Below are positions 1-8,986 of a stretch of DNA of 64,000 nt, in pieces. A model generated the notes under the pieces. The model was not told the DNA's origin and made no database searches. It worked only from the letters and a program-made list of their open reading frames with translations. Positions within the stretch are counted from its first letter, which is position 1; every line of letters begins with the position of its first letter. Both the position numbers and the translations under genes were made by a program. This DNA comes from Melanopsichium pennsylvanicum (Eukaryota > Basidiomycota > Ustilaginomycetes > Ustilaginales), in the NCBI GenBank assembly GCA_900208305.1, contig OAPG01000007.1:655001-719000 (forward strand), written 5' to 3'.

Positions 1-973
1 GATCCTTGACGGTGATGGCGTTGAGGGCGCGGTAGTCCACACACGGCCGGAGGCGACCGTCCTTCTTTGGTACAAAAAGGAGGGGCGCGGCAGCTTGGCT
101 ACTTGACGGTCGGATGAAGCCAATGGCCTGCATCTTCCGGAGGTAGTTCCGGAGCTCCTCTTGTTTGCGGTGCGACAGGGAGTAGAGTGCGCCGTAGGGA
201 GGGGTTTTGCCAGCCTCCAGGTTGATCTCGTGGTCGTGTGGGCGGTGGGGAGGCAATTGGTCGGCCCTCTTGGCGTCGAAGACGTCGGCGTACTCGCGGT
301 ACTCTGGCGGTAGGACGGCGAGGTCGGTCGCGGAAGCTCGGAGGGGCAGTAGCTCCTCTTCCGGTTCTGGGAGGACCAGCAGGTCCTCCTCAGTGGAGAC
401 CAGCTGTTGCCGGCCGACCAAGTTGTGGAGTTCGTTCTTTTCGATTTTGGGGTTGGAGGGCACCGTGACGGTGTGGGGGACCCGGAGGTCCCACGTACGG
501 AGGGTATAGTTTGGCTCCGGCCTGGCGGCCTCGATCCAATCCATCCCCAACAGCACGTCGTGGGAGGTCATGGGGGTGATGAAGAGTCGGTGGCGTGAGG
601 TGATGCAGTGGTTGTTGATGATGATATCCACCGCCGTGTGGCGACTGATGGCGGCCGACATGCCCTGGAGGAATGTGGCGTGGACGGATTTACGGAGGGA
701 GTGGGTAGGAATGTTGGCCGTTGCGACCATTTCGGGAGTAATGAAAGAGGCGGTGGCGCCGGTATCGAGCAAGGCAAGGCCTTGCGTGTCGCCGACGCTT
801 ACCAAGCATTCGTAGGTTGGTAAGGTAGGGTGTCGATGGATCCGGAGAACGGATCCCTCTTGCTCCACGACGGGAGTGTCGGTCCGGTGGGCTGCCCAGA
901 ATGCTGCGGCGAGCACCCGGAGCTGGCTTAGGTTGTCGATGGGTTCAGACCGAAGGAACCCATCGACCCTTAG
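1..973 (-). CDS. Pol of Ty3/gypsy element E1 (protease and start of RT), partial at left edge
   Basis: Read on the minus strand, a frame stays open from an in-frame stop near 1008 to the window edge. It lies in the -1 frame relative to the E1 gag gene. It shows a retroviral-type protease motif LDTGA (about 770-756), then a linker rich in charged residues. The reverse transcriptase start follows, with LLFVPKKDGRLRPCVDYRALN at about 75-13. There is no suitable ATG, so translation should arrive from gag by a -1 slip at 973-979; the first pol-frame codon is then CTA at 973. The rest of RT, RNase H and integrase lie outside the window. No stop or frameshift breaks the visible part, so the element may be young. 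Family assignment to Ty3/gypsy is firm; activity is unknown. Confidence 0.9.
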
Positions 974-979
974 TTTCCC
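935..979 (-). promoter_or_regulatory. -1 frameshift signal of element E1 (slippery heptamer plus hairpin)
   Basis: On the minus strand the last gag codons read GAG GGA AAC TAA, which gives the canonical X XXY YYZ heptamer G GGA AAC at 979-973. The gag stop follows directly. After a 5-nt spacer (972-968) comes a perfect 12-bp stem (967-956 paired with 946-935) closed by a 9-nt loop. Pol is open in the -1 frame across this point. Heptamer, spacer and stem all match known -1 frameshift signals of retroelements. That it works in this fungus is inferred. Confidence 0.85.
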
Positions 980-2205
980 TCCGGGGGATCCTCCGAATCC
1001 GATAGGTCACTGTTGGGGTTGGAGGCTGACCCGTCATCCATGGGGTTGACGAGTATAGTCCCGGAATCGTTGTCGAATGAAATAGCATGTGCCCGGAGAT
1101 TTTGTGTTTGGGGCGCCTTCGGGCAGTCACGGGCCAAATGGTCGCTGCCACCGCAGCCGAAGCACTGCCCGTTGGTCCGTCGGTGCTGGCGGAGGCGTTC
1201 CGCCGCATCACGCGTAGGGTCCTTGGCCGGTAGTGGAGGTTGTTCCATTTTGCGGGGTCCCTCCGGGGGCTCTCGTTTGGCCGTCACGGCTGGGAGGGGC
1301 GGTCGGTGTTGCAGCTGTGACTCCGCGGGTCTTGTCGTGGCCTCCTGTATCACCTGCATCCGGCGCTGCGTGACAATGGCGGCGTTGATGAAGTCACGGA
1401 TGTCGGTCATCGGCACGTGGGTGAGCTTTTCCCGTAGGCGCGGCCGGAGGCTTTGTTCGAACAGCATCAACGCCTGCTGCTGGTTGGTCAGGTGCGATTT
1501 GGCCGTCAGCGACATGAACTCCGCCGCGTGCTCCGATACTGATCCCTTCTGGCGGAGGGCATTCAGTTGGAGGCGTGCGGTGTAGCTGGGGTCGGGATCG
1601 CCATGGACGCGACGGAGGTCGGCGCAAAAGGCCCTCCAGGAGCTCATCCAGGGCGGATCCTCCCCCTCCTGTTGTTGCACATTGCGAATGCGGGTTCGTG
1701 GTTTGCCCGTCATGTTGCCGATGGCAAACATGATGCGGCGGGCATCCGTCGGAAACTTGGAGGGATTGGCCTCAAAGTTGAGTTCGCATTGATCCAAGAA
1801 GTCCTCCAGTTTGTCTTGGCTGCCGTCCCATTCCGGAGCCTGGAGTCGAATCTCTGGCTCGCGGGGCGCGGCCTCCACGTAGACGGGGGCTACGGTTGGC
1901 GGGGGGACCTGGGCAGCGGTTGCTCCTTGGTAATGCTGGGAAGACTCCGGTCTAGGTTGATCCTCCCTGGGGAAGAAGGCGGCCTCTAGCAGAGCGGTAA
2001 TGCGCCGCTGTTGTTCAGAGGTTTCGCGCAGAAGCGCCAGGATATCCACTTGCCCTTGGACCAAGGTGGTCAGGGCGGCGGGCGGTTCGCCCGAGGGTGC
2101 AACGACGCTGGCGGGCTCGTCTCCGCTGGGGGAGATGGTGGGAGCGTCTCCCTCCGCTTGGGGGGAGGCGTCCGTTTGGTTTCGTCGGTTGGAGCGTGTA
2201 CTCAT
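970..2205 (-). CDS. Gag of Ty3/gypsy element E1
   Basis: A 411-residue nucleocapsid polyprotein. The start is the ATG at 2205, which lies 34 nt inside the 5' LTR; the longer frame above it opens at a GTG. The middle (roughly residues 120-310) is a helical, Trp- and Arg-rich capsid-like region typical of retrotransposon Gag. Near the C terminus is one zinc knuckle, CFGCGGSDHLARDC (CX2CX4HX4C), for nucleic-acid binding. The protein ends in an acidic tail whose last codons contain the slippery heptamer used to reach pol. The flanking long terminal repeat is at 2240-2479. The frame is intact. Function is assigned from position and the zinc knuckle, because Gag sequences diverge quickly. Confidence 0.88.
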   Translation of the reverse strand: MSTRSNRRNQTDASPQAEGDAPTISPSGDEPASVVAPSGEPPAALTTLVQGQVDILALLRETSEQQRRITALLEAAFFPREDQPRPESSQHYQGATAAQVPPPTVAPVYVEAAPREPEIRLQAPEWDGSQDKLEDFLDQCELNFEANPSKFPTDARRIMFAIGNMTGKPRTRIRNVQQQEGEDPPWMSSWRAFCADLRRVHGDPDPSYTARLQLNALRQKGSVSEHAAEFMSLTAKSHLTNQQQALMLFEQSLRPRLREKLTHVPMTDIRDFINAAIVTQRRMQVIQEATTRPAESQLQHRPPLPAVTAKREPPEGPRKMEQPPLPAKDPTRDAAERLRQHRRTNGQCFGCGGSDHLARDCPKAPQTQNLRAHAISFDNDSGTILVNPMDDGSASNPNSDLSDSEDPPEGN

Positions 2206-2239
2206 CTTGGTTACGACGTCGTCCCGTGGGGAGGTCGCA

Positions 2240-2479
2240 TGTAATGTTAAGGCTGTAGGGTCTAGATACCGCGGGCGGCTACAGCCGGGATGGAGGCTAC
2301 GGGTACGGAGAGGTCGTAGGCGGGGCGACACAGGCGGTCGGGGGTCAGAGCACACTACTGCGTTGCTATAGAGCTAACTAAGTAATACATGCGACGAGGT
2401 CCGGAGGCAACCTCATGTCAGGCGGGGGCGGGGTGGTAAGGTACAGGAACTATCGGTCACTTCCCACCGCGGCGTTACA
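2240..2479 (-). repeat. 5' long terminal repeat of element E1
   Basis: Read on the minus strand this 240-bp block begins TGTAACGCC and ends ACATTACA, so the termini are short inverted repeats (TGTAA/TTACA) of the TG...CA type expected of LTRs. It sits immediately upstream of gag with a 34-nt leader. The partner LTR lies outside the window, so neither the boundaries nor a target-site duplication can be confirmed. No clear tRNA primer-binding site follows it. Confidence 0.6.
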
Positions 2480-3273
2480 ATGTTAGGTTGCCGACGGTCG
2501 TATTCTGCGTACGGAGGGGCCAGCCGCGGTTGGGCGGTAGGAGGATCGTGTCAGGCCAACCGCTCCGCTGCAAGGGGTCCGGAGAGGGTCGGTCGGGGCC
2601 CGATCACGACGATCGCTCAATCGGGAGGGGGGCCGAGCACCCCCTCTTTGGACTCCGGTTGGTAGGCACTAACAGTCTGCCTTGCCTCGTAGTCGGCGAG
2701 TCCCAGTGCTGACGATGATCGAGGAGTACTTCGATCGTCAGCGGCAAGTGCGGTCTATGCGCTCGCCATTTGAGGCTCTCGAGCCTTCTTCGGTGCCTGG
2801 GCCTTCGTCAGCCCCCGAGTCGGCGGAGTAGTCTGTGCCCGCTGGCTGTGTCGACTTGTTGCAATGGCAGTGCCTCGTTACCCATTGAACCTAGTGTGAG
2901 CTTGATTGTGTGACTTCCGGTGTGCAACAGGTGCGACGACTCTGAGAAATATACTTGTCAACTTGCGTCGCCCATTAAGGCCTGGGATCCTTTGGATCAT
3001 GCATTCCTCGGCGAATTTTGTGACTTTTAGGTTCTTGTTACCCCGCAATTTTTTTTTTTTTTTATTTTTTCTCTGAGATCCGTTGAATTCTGCAGTACTC
3101 GGCGGATTTTGTGGAAATTCCCTGAGTCGGGGTCATTGTCCGGATCTCGATTCCTGCAACCTTCTACCTTCGCCGCTCGACATCGTCCTTGTCGAGCTTT
3201 GTCCTTGTCGAGCTTCTCACCATCTTACTCTCCTGTGATGGCATGCATCGCGGCTCGCAAGATCCTCTTCAGC
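2480..3273. other. Spacer between elements E1 and E2; no intact gene
   Basis: This interval lies between the 5' LTR of E1 and the pol stop of E2. It should contain the 3' end of E2, but I find no copy of the E2 leader/LTR sequence, so the 3' LTR is missing, truncated or diverged. The interval holds a T-rich run (about 3050-3072; A-rich on the element strand, perhaps a polypurine tract) and a short direct repeat at about 3184-3214. It also holds one clear palindromic repeat (3072-3155) and a weaker piece near 3005-3020. A 52-codon plus-strand frame at 2674-2832 follows a CACTAACAG that resembles a 3' splice site; it could be a remnant of another gene. Confidence 0.5.
3072..3155. repeat. Short palindromic repeat, copy 1 (E2 3' region)
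   Basis: On the E2 strand it carries CGAGATCCGG, then GG(A)ATTTC, then AAAATCCGCCGAG. These are the same words, in the same order, as the copy inside pol at 6532-6626. It lies outside the coding region, between the pol stop and the A-rich run. Confidence 0.6.
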
Positions 3274-6200
3274 TTAGTGTCTCCGTCCCCCCGCCGATTC
3301 CTCATACTCCCGGATGAGGTCTGGGCAGTTGAGACAGTCTGTCGGTTCCCACGAGGCTGCCTCCTCGGGGTAGCCCCTCCATTGGACTTTGTACTGCACT
3401 TGCCTACCCTGTTTTTGTTTTCCCACAATAGCCTCTACCTCAAATTCTAGAGTGTCGTCCGGTAGGGGCGGCATGACTTTGAGTGTGGAGCGCTGTGGGA
3501 GTGAGCTCGCCTTTTGAGGCTCGAGCATCAAGACATGGAAAACGTCGTGTACGCGCAAACTTGCTGGGAGTTGGAGCCGGTATGCTCTTCTGCCGATTCG
3601 TTCGAGGATGGGGAACGGGCCTGCTAACCTTGTGTCGAGTTTGGGACTGGGTCGAGCTGTCTTCCAGTTCTTTCGGTTGACGTAGACCATGTCTCCAACT
3701 TTGAACTCGATGTCCTTCCGTTTGCGGTTATATTGCTCAACGGTTCGGCTTTGAGCGTACCTGATTTGCTCCTGTAGATACTCCGTAAATTCTTGTCTTC
3801 GGGTGGCAAACTCTTTTCTCTTGGGGTCAAGCACACCGACTTGTTCTGGGAGATTGGGGTGTGACTTTGGATTCCACCCGTAGCAAGCAAAGAAAGGCGA
3901 GACTCCTATGCTGCTGTGGACCGTGTTGTTGTAAACGAACTCGGCCATCGGCAGCCAGGTTACCCAGTTGTCCTGCTCGTAGTTGCAGTACATACGGAGG
4001 TACTGCTCGACAACTTGATTGACTCGCTCCGTTTGCCCGTCCGTCTGTGGGTGGTAGGCTGTGCTGAGCGAGTGGTGGATGACCAGCTTGTCGGTGAACT
4101 CTTTCCATGCCGCCGAGACGAATTGTCGGCCGCAGTCTGAGACAATGTGCTCCGGTACCCCAAAACGGGACATAACTTGGTCTTTGAGCATCTTTGCCGT
4201 CTGCTCCGACGTTATTGTCTTGTACGTCGGGGTTAAGATGGCATATTTGGTCAACCGGTCGACCACTACGAAGATCGAGTCATACCCCTCCAATTTAGGT
4301 AACCCTTCAATGAAATCCATCGAGATGGAATTCCAGGGTCTTGACGGCGTCGACAGCGGCTGCAAAAGGCCATATGGTCGGTGTCGTGGTGCTTTATATC
4401 GAGCGCACACTGGGCAGGTTGCTACATAGTCAGCAACCCATGCCGCCATATTCGGCCACCAATAATGCCGCCTTGTGAGCTCGAGGGTGGCGTCTCGACC
4501 TGCATGGCCAGCGGTAGCGCCGTCGTGGCATTGGGACATCACCATGTACCTCAGGTGCTCCACCGAGAGCGAGCAATCTTTTGCTTCGGCGGCACTCCGA
4601 GTGTTGTGTTGACCTTTCTTACCTGGTAATGTGACTCGCGGTACCACTAGCCGACCGTCGCAATACCACAGGCCATGTCTAACTTCGAAAGTTTGCTTCT
4701 GATGAAGCTCCGCAAGCTCGGCATCGAGCGGCTGGAAAGTCTTTACGAGTTGGACCAGCCCTCCCTCCGCGATATTGGACATCGTTGGCTTTAGCATATT
4801 TATTTGAGATTCGGCGAGTAGCTCTTTCTTGGCGAATTTCGGTGAAATCCGCCGAGTTGAGTCCACTCGGCGGTTTTCGAAATCCTCGGCAAATACTTGT
4901 GCCGGTAACAGCTGTCGGACGTTGTGTAGGTCTTCTTCTGCGGTCGGCTGCATATCACTTCGTCGTGTCAACGCATCTGGCTCTACCGCTTTATCTCCCG
5001 GTCTGTATTGGAGTACGAAGTCGAAGTCAGCGAGTAACACCGACCATCGAGCCTGCCGACCTGTGATCTTCCGCTGAGATTTGAAGTATTTGAGCGCCTC
5101 GTGATCAGTGAGAATAATGAGCTGACTAGGTAGTCCTGCAAGCATGTGCCGCCAGTGGTTGAGACAGACGACAACAGCGAGGAGTTCCTTGTCATGGATC
5201 TCGTAGTTCTTCTCCGCCGATGCCATCTTGCGCGAGTAGAATGCTATTGGGTGCCATCGTCCGTCGTGCTCTTGTTTAAGTACTCCAGCAAGAGCGAAGT
5301 CGCTTGCGTCCGTTTCCAACCGGGTAGGACGATGGTAATCGAAGTGTTTGAGAACCCCAGCGGTGGTGAACATTTCCACCAGCTTGTGGAAAGCAGCGCG
5401 AGCGTCGTCAGGGAGGTCGAACTTTTTGAATCGCTCTGTGGGCTTAACAAGGGAAGTGAGCGGTCTCGCTATACGTGCAAAGTGAGAGATGAATCTGCGA
5501 TAGAAGTTGGCGAACCCGAGGAAGCGTTGGATGTTGTGTATAGACTCCGGCATCGGCCATTCCTTGATAGTCCTGATCTTGTCGGGGTCCATCTCGATAC
5601 CTGACGGCTTGATAATGTAGCCGAGGAACTCAACAGTATCGGTATGGAACACGCACTTCGAGAGTTTGGCGAATAACCGCCATACCTTGAGCCTACTGAG
5701 CACCGTCCTGACGTGCTCGATGTGTTCCTTCTCATTGTTGCTGAAGATCAGGAAGTCGTCCAGGTATACTACTACGTATACGCCAATGATGTCGCGGTAG
5801 ATGGTGTTGATGAGCGATTGGAAGTGCGCGGGCGCATTTGCCAATCCGAATGGCATGACCAGATACTCATACAGTCCGAGTTGAGTTCCAAACGCGGTTT
5901 TCCATTCGTCCCCGTTGGCAATCCTAACCAAGTTGTAAGCTGCCTTTAGGTCCAGCTTGGTATAGATCTTCGCTTTTCGTAGGAGGAACAGCTGCTCCTC
6001 GATTAAGGGCAGTGGCGCTCGGTTCTTAACCGTGACCTCGTTGAGACCGCGGTAGTCTACGCAGAGTCGCAGGCCGCCGTCCTTCTTAGGCACGAAGAGG
6101 ACGGGGGATCGCGCCGGGCTCTTTGAGGGCCAAATGAATCCCTTCTCGAGATTCTCTTCGAGGTACTTCCTCAGCTCGGCCATCTCCTTAGGTCCCTTGA

Positions 6201-7038
6201 GATATAGCGGACCTTGAGGTGGCGTCGAACTGGGTAGTAGCTCGATGTGCAAGTCGTGCTTCGTATGAGGGGGGAGCTTGTCCGCTTCGACCTCGTCGAA
6301 TACATCCTTGAGGGGGTAGTACGGGGCTGGGATTTCGACGGCAGTGGGAGGCTCTTCTAGTGTCGTTTCCATCTCTATGCCTTTGTCGCCTCCCGTGGGG
6401 ACAAAGCCAAACGACGGGAGCGACGTCGGAGGAGCGCTGATTAGCATGACCCCTATGGGGCCATCCCGTAGTGCCGCCTGAACGAGCTCGTTGGCGTCGA
6501 CAAACTCGTAGCCATGTACTACTAAGCTTGCTCGAGATTCGGCAGATCGGCCGGTCTCGGCGGATTTTGGTGAAATCCCTTGAACGACCGCGTCTGACCG
6601 GATCTCGTTGGTTTTTCCGAAATCGAGCTGTCCAGTATCCCAATGGACCCTTGGCTGTAGGCATCGTAGTTCATCGTACCCCAGGATGAAATTGTAGTCG
6701 CTAGCGTCAGCGACGGCGACCTTGAGCATCCCTAGGTGTTGTCCTCCTATGACTACGTCGACGTCCGCAGCGCTCGTGATCGTGAGGGAATGTCCGGTCA
6801 CTCCGTGTACGGTTCTGTTTTTTATGGGTTTTGTGTTTATCGAGTACTTGCAAACAAACGGAGCTGAAACTATAGACAATGCAGCGCCGGTGTCGGCGAG
6901 AATGCTAGCAGGATGGTGGTTGACCGTACCTGCTAGCTCAAGTACTGAGGCACTGGAAGCTGCAGAGAAACATAATGAACAATCTTGACATATACAAGGT
7001 GATGGCGAAGGCGGTCTTAGAGCGATGCATGCCATCAT
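3274..7038 (-). CDS. Pol polyprotein of chromodomain-type Ty3/gypsy element E2
   Basis: A 1254-residue frame with all pol domains in order: aspartic protease (LADTGA, D49), reverse transcriptase (FVPKKDGG; YLDD with catalytic D427/D428), RNase H (ETDASDFA), integrase with an HHCC zinc domain (ATCPVCARYK) and a D,D,E core (SMDFIEG, IVSDCGRQF, TDGQTERVNQ), the GPF module, and a C-terminal chromodomain (VQYKVQWRGYPEEAASWEP). That makes it a chromovirus; such chromodomains target integration to marked chromatin in known elements. The frame is uninterrupted, so E2 may be recent. The ATG at 7038 overlaps the gag stop (ATGA), but a -1 slip at 7056-7062 would give a 1710-residue Gag-Pol and is the better model. 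Two linker segments (residues 139-169 and 719-745) are in-frame palindromic repeat insertions. Confidence 0.95.
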   Translation of the reverse strand: MMACIALRPPSPSPCICQDCSLCFSAASSASVLELAGTVNHHPASILADTGAALSIVSAPFVCKYSINTKPIKNRTVHGVTGHSLTITSAADVDVVIGGQHLGMLKVAVADASDYNFILGYDELRCLQPRVHWDTGQLDFGKTNEIRSDAVVQGISPKSAETGRSAESRASLVVHGYEFVDANELVQAALRDGPIGVMLISAPPTSLPSFGFVPTGGDKGIEMETTLEEPPTAVEIPAPYYPLKDVFDEVEADKLPPHTKHDLHIELLPSSTPPQGPLYLKGPKEMAELRKYLEENLEKGFIWPSKSPARSPVLFVPKKDGGLRLCVDYRGLNEVTVKNRAPLPLIEEQLFLLRKAKIYTKLDLKAAYNLVRIANGDEWKTAFGTQLGLYEYLVMPFGLANAPAHFQSLINTIYRDIIGVYVVVYLDDFLIFSNNEKEHIEHVRTVLSRLKVWRLFAKLSKCVFHTDTVEFLGYIIKPSGIEMDPDKIRTIKEWPMPESIHNIQRFLGFANFYRRFISHFARIARPLTSLVKPTERFKKFDLPDDARAAFHKLVEMFTTAGVLKHFDYHRPTRLETDASDFALAGVLKQEHDGRWHPIAFYSRKMASAEKNYEIHDKELLAVVVCLNHWRHMLAGLPSQLIILTDHEALKYFKSQRKITGRQARWSVLLADFDFVLQYRPGDKAVEPDALTRRSDMQPTAEEDLHNVRQLLPAQVFAEDFENRRVDSTRRISPKFAKKELLAESQINMLKPTMSNIAEGGLVQLVKTFQPLDAELAELHQKQTFEVRHGLWYCDGRLVVPRVTLPGKKGQHNTRSAAEAKDCSLSVEHLRYMVMSQCHDGATAGHAGRDATLELTRRHYWWPNMAAWVADYVATCPVCARYKAPRHRPYGLLQPLSTPSRPWNSISMDFIEGLPKLEGYDSIFVVVDRLTKYAILTPTYKTITSEQTAKMLKDQVMSRFGVPEHIVSDCGRQFVSAAWKEFTDKLVIHHSLSTAYHPQTDGQTERVNQVVEQYLRMYCNYEQDNWVTWLPMAEFVYNNTVHSSIGVSPFFACYGWNPKSHPNLPEQVGVLDPKRKEFATRRQEFTEYLQEQIRYAQSRTVEQYNRKRKDIEFKVGDMVYVNRKNWKTARPSPKLDTRLAGPFPILERIGRRAYRLQLPASLRVHDVFHVLMLEPQKASSLPQRSTLKVMPPLPDDTLEFEVEAIVGKQKQGRQVQYKVQWRGYPEEAASWEPTDCLNCPDLIREYEESAGGRRH
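4804..4892. repeat. Short palindromic repeat, copy 2, in frame within E2 pol (RNase H-integrase linker)
   Basis: On the coding strand it contains GATTTCG, a perfect 9-bp stem (4865-4873 with 4849-4857), GGATTTCACC, then GCCGAATCTC. It is read in the same frame as copy 3 and encodes pol residues 719-745. The shared peptide words are DF, ISPK and AES. It causes no frameshift and adds no stop. Confidence 0.7.
6532..6626. repeat. Short palindromic repeat, copy 3, in frame within E2 pol (protease-RT linker)
   Basis: On the coding strand it has GATTTCGG, CGAGATCCGG, GGGATTTCACC, AAAATCCGCCGAG and GCCGAATCTC. These match copy 2 and the non-coding copy 1. It is read in the same frame as copy 2 and encodes pol residues 139-169. 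Confidence 0.7.
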
Positions 7039-7062
7039 TGCATCGCTCCAAGGTCGTTTCCC
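7016..7062 (-). promoter_or_regulatory. -1 frameshift signal of element E2 (slippery heptamer plus hairpin)
   Basis: In gag frame the codons GAG GGA AAC give the heptamer G GGA AAC at 7062-7056, 18 nt before the gag stop. A 3-nt spacer leads into a 14-bp stem with one G-U pair (7052-7039 with 7029-7016), whose inner 10 bp are perfect; the loop is 9 nt. Pol is open in the -1 frame through the slip site. Frameshifting would add six residues before the pol ATG. The layout copies that of E1 although the two elements differ in sequence. Confidence 0.82.
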
Positions 7063-8405
7063 TCGTCCTCGTGGTAGGGCTCGCCTGCGTCGTGATCGTC
7101 GGCGAAGAGGTTGGGGTCAAAGTGGTCTTCAAGACCGCCATCGTCTTCGCGATGGTCTTCAGCTCCGTCTCCTTCCTCTGGTGAGCCGTCCTGTGGTTTC
7201 TCCGACTCCAACACCACGTGCGCTCGCATCTGTGGTCCTGATGGTCTAGCCGGGTAAACCGTTGGCTTGGCGTCTGGACAGTTCCGCTGCCAATGCCCGG
7301 TCTTGCCGCAGACCCTACAAGCGTCGCTGTTAAATGTCGTCGGCCCGGGGACGACCCTTCGGTTGTCGCGAGGTCTTGGTGGTGCTTCCCGTACCGGCAG
7401 CTTCTGTGCCAGATGAGGGGGCAACGGTCGAGAGCCAGTTCTCTGGGGAATGCCCGGTTCGGTATGAGCAGTCCTGATTGCTGGGGTTGGGGCGAAGCGG
7501 ACAGCATTCTGCTGATGCCGCATACGCTGGCGATCAATGTCCTCGACCTCCCGGTACCAGGCCCACTGGTCTTCTGGTGGGTTACGCTCAAACTTCTCCT
7601 GAAGTGAGCGAGTAAGGCTCCCTCGGAAGAGGTCGATGACGAACTCAGGGTCCTCCATGTGGCACTGAGCTGCCAGGTCTCGGAATTGCTTGACATGTCG
7701 CGTTGCTGCTCCTGGTGTGTCGGTAATAAGCCTCAACGCTAGGAGTTTGTTGTAGGCATCGACCCTGTCGCTGCGCTGATTGTACAGCTCCCTGAGTCGG
7801 GTAGTGAAGTGGCTCCAATCATGGAAGAGCATCCCTTGACGATGCCGATCGACGCGGAGCTTACCCTTCCACCACTCTCGAGCGGTGCCCTCGAGCTGGG
7901 CTGCCGTGTGTAAGATCATCGAAGTATGGTCGTACACACCATTAGCCTTGAACCAAGCGTCGGCCTCGAGAATGAAGATATCGATGTCGCGAGTGTCGAG
8001 CTTGGGGAATGGAGTCTTGAGGGCAGCGTGGGGCTGAGTGTCCTGTTCACTGCCAGTGCCGGTCCATGCCTCTGGGGTCACCGGTTTGACATACCGAGGT
8101 CCAGTAGGCGTAGCGTACTTCTCTTGGTCGGTGTACGCTCGTCGGTCGAGAATGTCGAAGGTGACGGACCAAGGGTGTGGTCTAGTCGCAGGCGTGGGTG
8201 TCTTGAGACCACCGAGGTAGGACTCATCCGCCTGCTGCGAGGCTTGACGGGTCGGGGAGCTTAGATCATGCTCCCTGGCTCGTCGACCAGGGGATGGAGT
8301 CTCCTGTTGGTCAAGCCGAGCCTTGAGTGCGGCATTGTCTACCTGCTGCTGCTCAAGGAGGGCGATGAGGCGGTCGAGTCTGTCATGTAGTGCAGAGTCG
8401 GCCAT
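7035..8405 (-). CDS. Gag of Ty3/gypsy element E2
   Basis: A 456-residue Gag starting at the ATG at 8405. It opens with a predicted coiled coil (residues about 5-35, Leu/Gln heptads). The Gag-type core follows (about 140-300), with the EGTAREWWK signature common in fungal gypsy Gag and a long helical region. One zinc knuckle, CRVCGKTGHWQRNC (CX2CX4HX4C, about residues 358-371), precedes a strongly acidic tail. The tail holds the slippery heptamer at codon 450 and ends in a TGA that overlaps the pol ATG. Gag should assemble the particle and bind the element RNA. The frame is intact. Confidence 0.92.
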   Translation of the reverse strand: MADSALHDRLDRLIALLEQQQVDNAALKARLDQQETPSPGRRAREHDLSSPTRQASQQADESYLGGLKTPTPATRPHPWSVTFDILDRRAYTDQEKYATPTGPRYVKPVTPEAWTGTGSEQDTQPHAALKTPFPKLDTRDIDIFILEADAWFKANGVYDHTSMILHTAAQLEGTAREWWKGKLRVDRHRQGMLFHDWSHFTTRLRELYNQRSDRVDAYNKLLALRLITDTPGAATRHVKQFRDLAAQCHMEDPEFVIDLFRGSLTRSLQEKFERNPPEDQWAWYREVEDIDRQRMRHQQNAVRFAPTPAIRTAHTEPGIPQRTGSRPLPPHLAQKLPVREAPPRPRDNRRVVPGPTTFNSDACRVCGKTGHWQRNCPDAKPTVYPARPSGPQMRAHVVLESEKPQDGSPEEGDGAEDHREDDGGLEDHFDPNLFADDHDAGEPYHEDEGNDLGAMQ

Positions 8406-8465
8406 CTTGGTGAACTTGGGGCGTCGCTTGTACGATCCACTCTAATGTCAGCGGTTGCGTGCCAG

Positions 8466-8604
8466 AGATCCGAATTCCCGTGAGAAAGCGCGACTCGCCG
8501 GATTTCAGTGAATTCCGGCGGTTAAGCTTGGCCTCAACGGATATCGAAGAGAATCCCGCGAGTGGCGATCTCTCGACGGATATCGGCTGACCGCTGGTGA
8601 CACT
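8466..8604. repeat. Short palindromic repeats, copy 4 (E2 leader)
   Basis: Contains CTCGCCGGATTTC, GAATTCCGGCGG and two related GATATCGAA/GATATCGGC blocks with the same hairpin logic as the in-pol copies. It lies in the untranslated leader/LTR of E2 and is more diverged than copies 1-3. Confidence 0.5.
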
Positions 8605-8986
8605 CCGTACAGAGGTAACGCGGCAAGCTCGGACGGGGTATTCGGTCAACGCAAGTGTCACGACGTCGACGGGATACTGCTGATGGCTGGGTTAGACCTC
8701 AGCCGTCGTTGCCGGTGGAGTTATGAGGGACTGGTTGTGGTGCCAGGCCCGCGGTTGAGGTTCCGCCTGTAGTTGAGGTGCTACAGCGTCGATTGTGGTG
8801 TCGACGACGTCTATACGTTGTTCTCCGTTCACCGACGGGGACACAGACTATATGGATCGCAATAAATGGTATTGCAATGTGCGACGTGTGAAGAGTATGG
8901 TAAGTACGACGTACTGATAACTATGTGTGACTGAGATATAAGATAGAGTGGATGAGCTTCCGCTCATCCGATAGCGGGGAACAGAG

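Noticed and set aside
6938..7696. 252-codon minus-strand frame overlapping E2 gag and pol
   Set aside because: It lies in a third frame, opens within gag, has no zinc knuckle or pol motif and is explained by overlap with gag.
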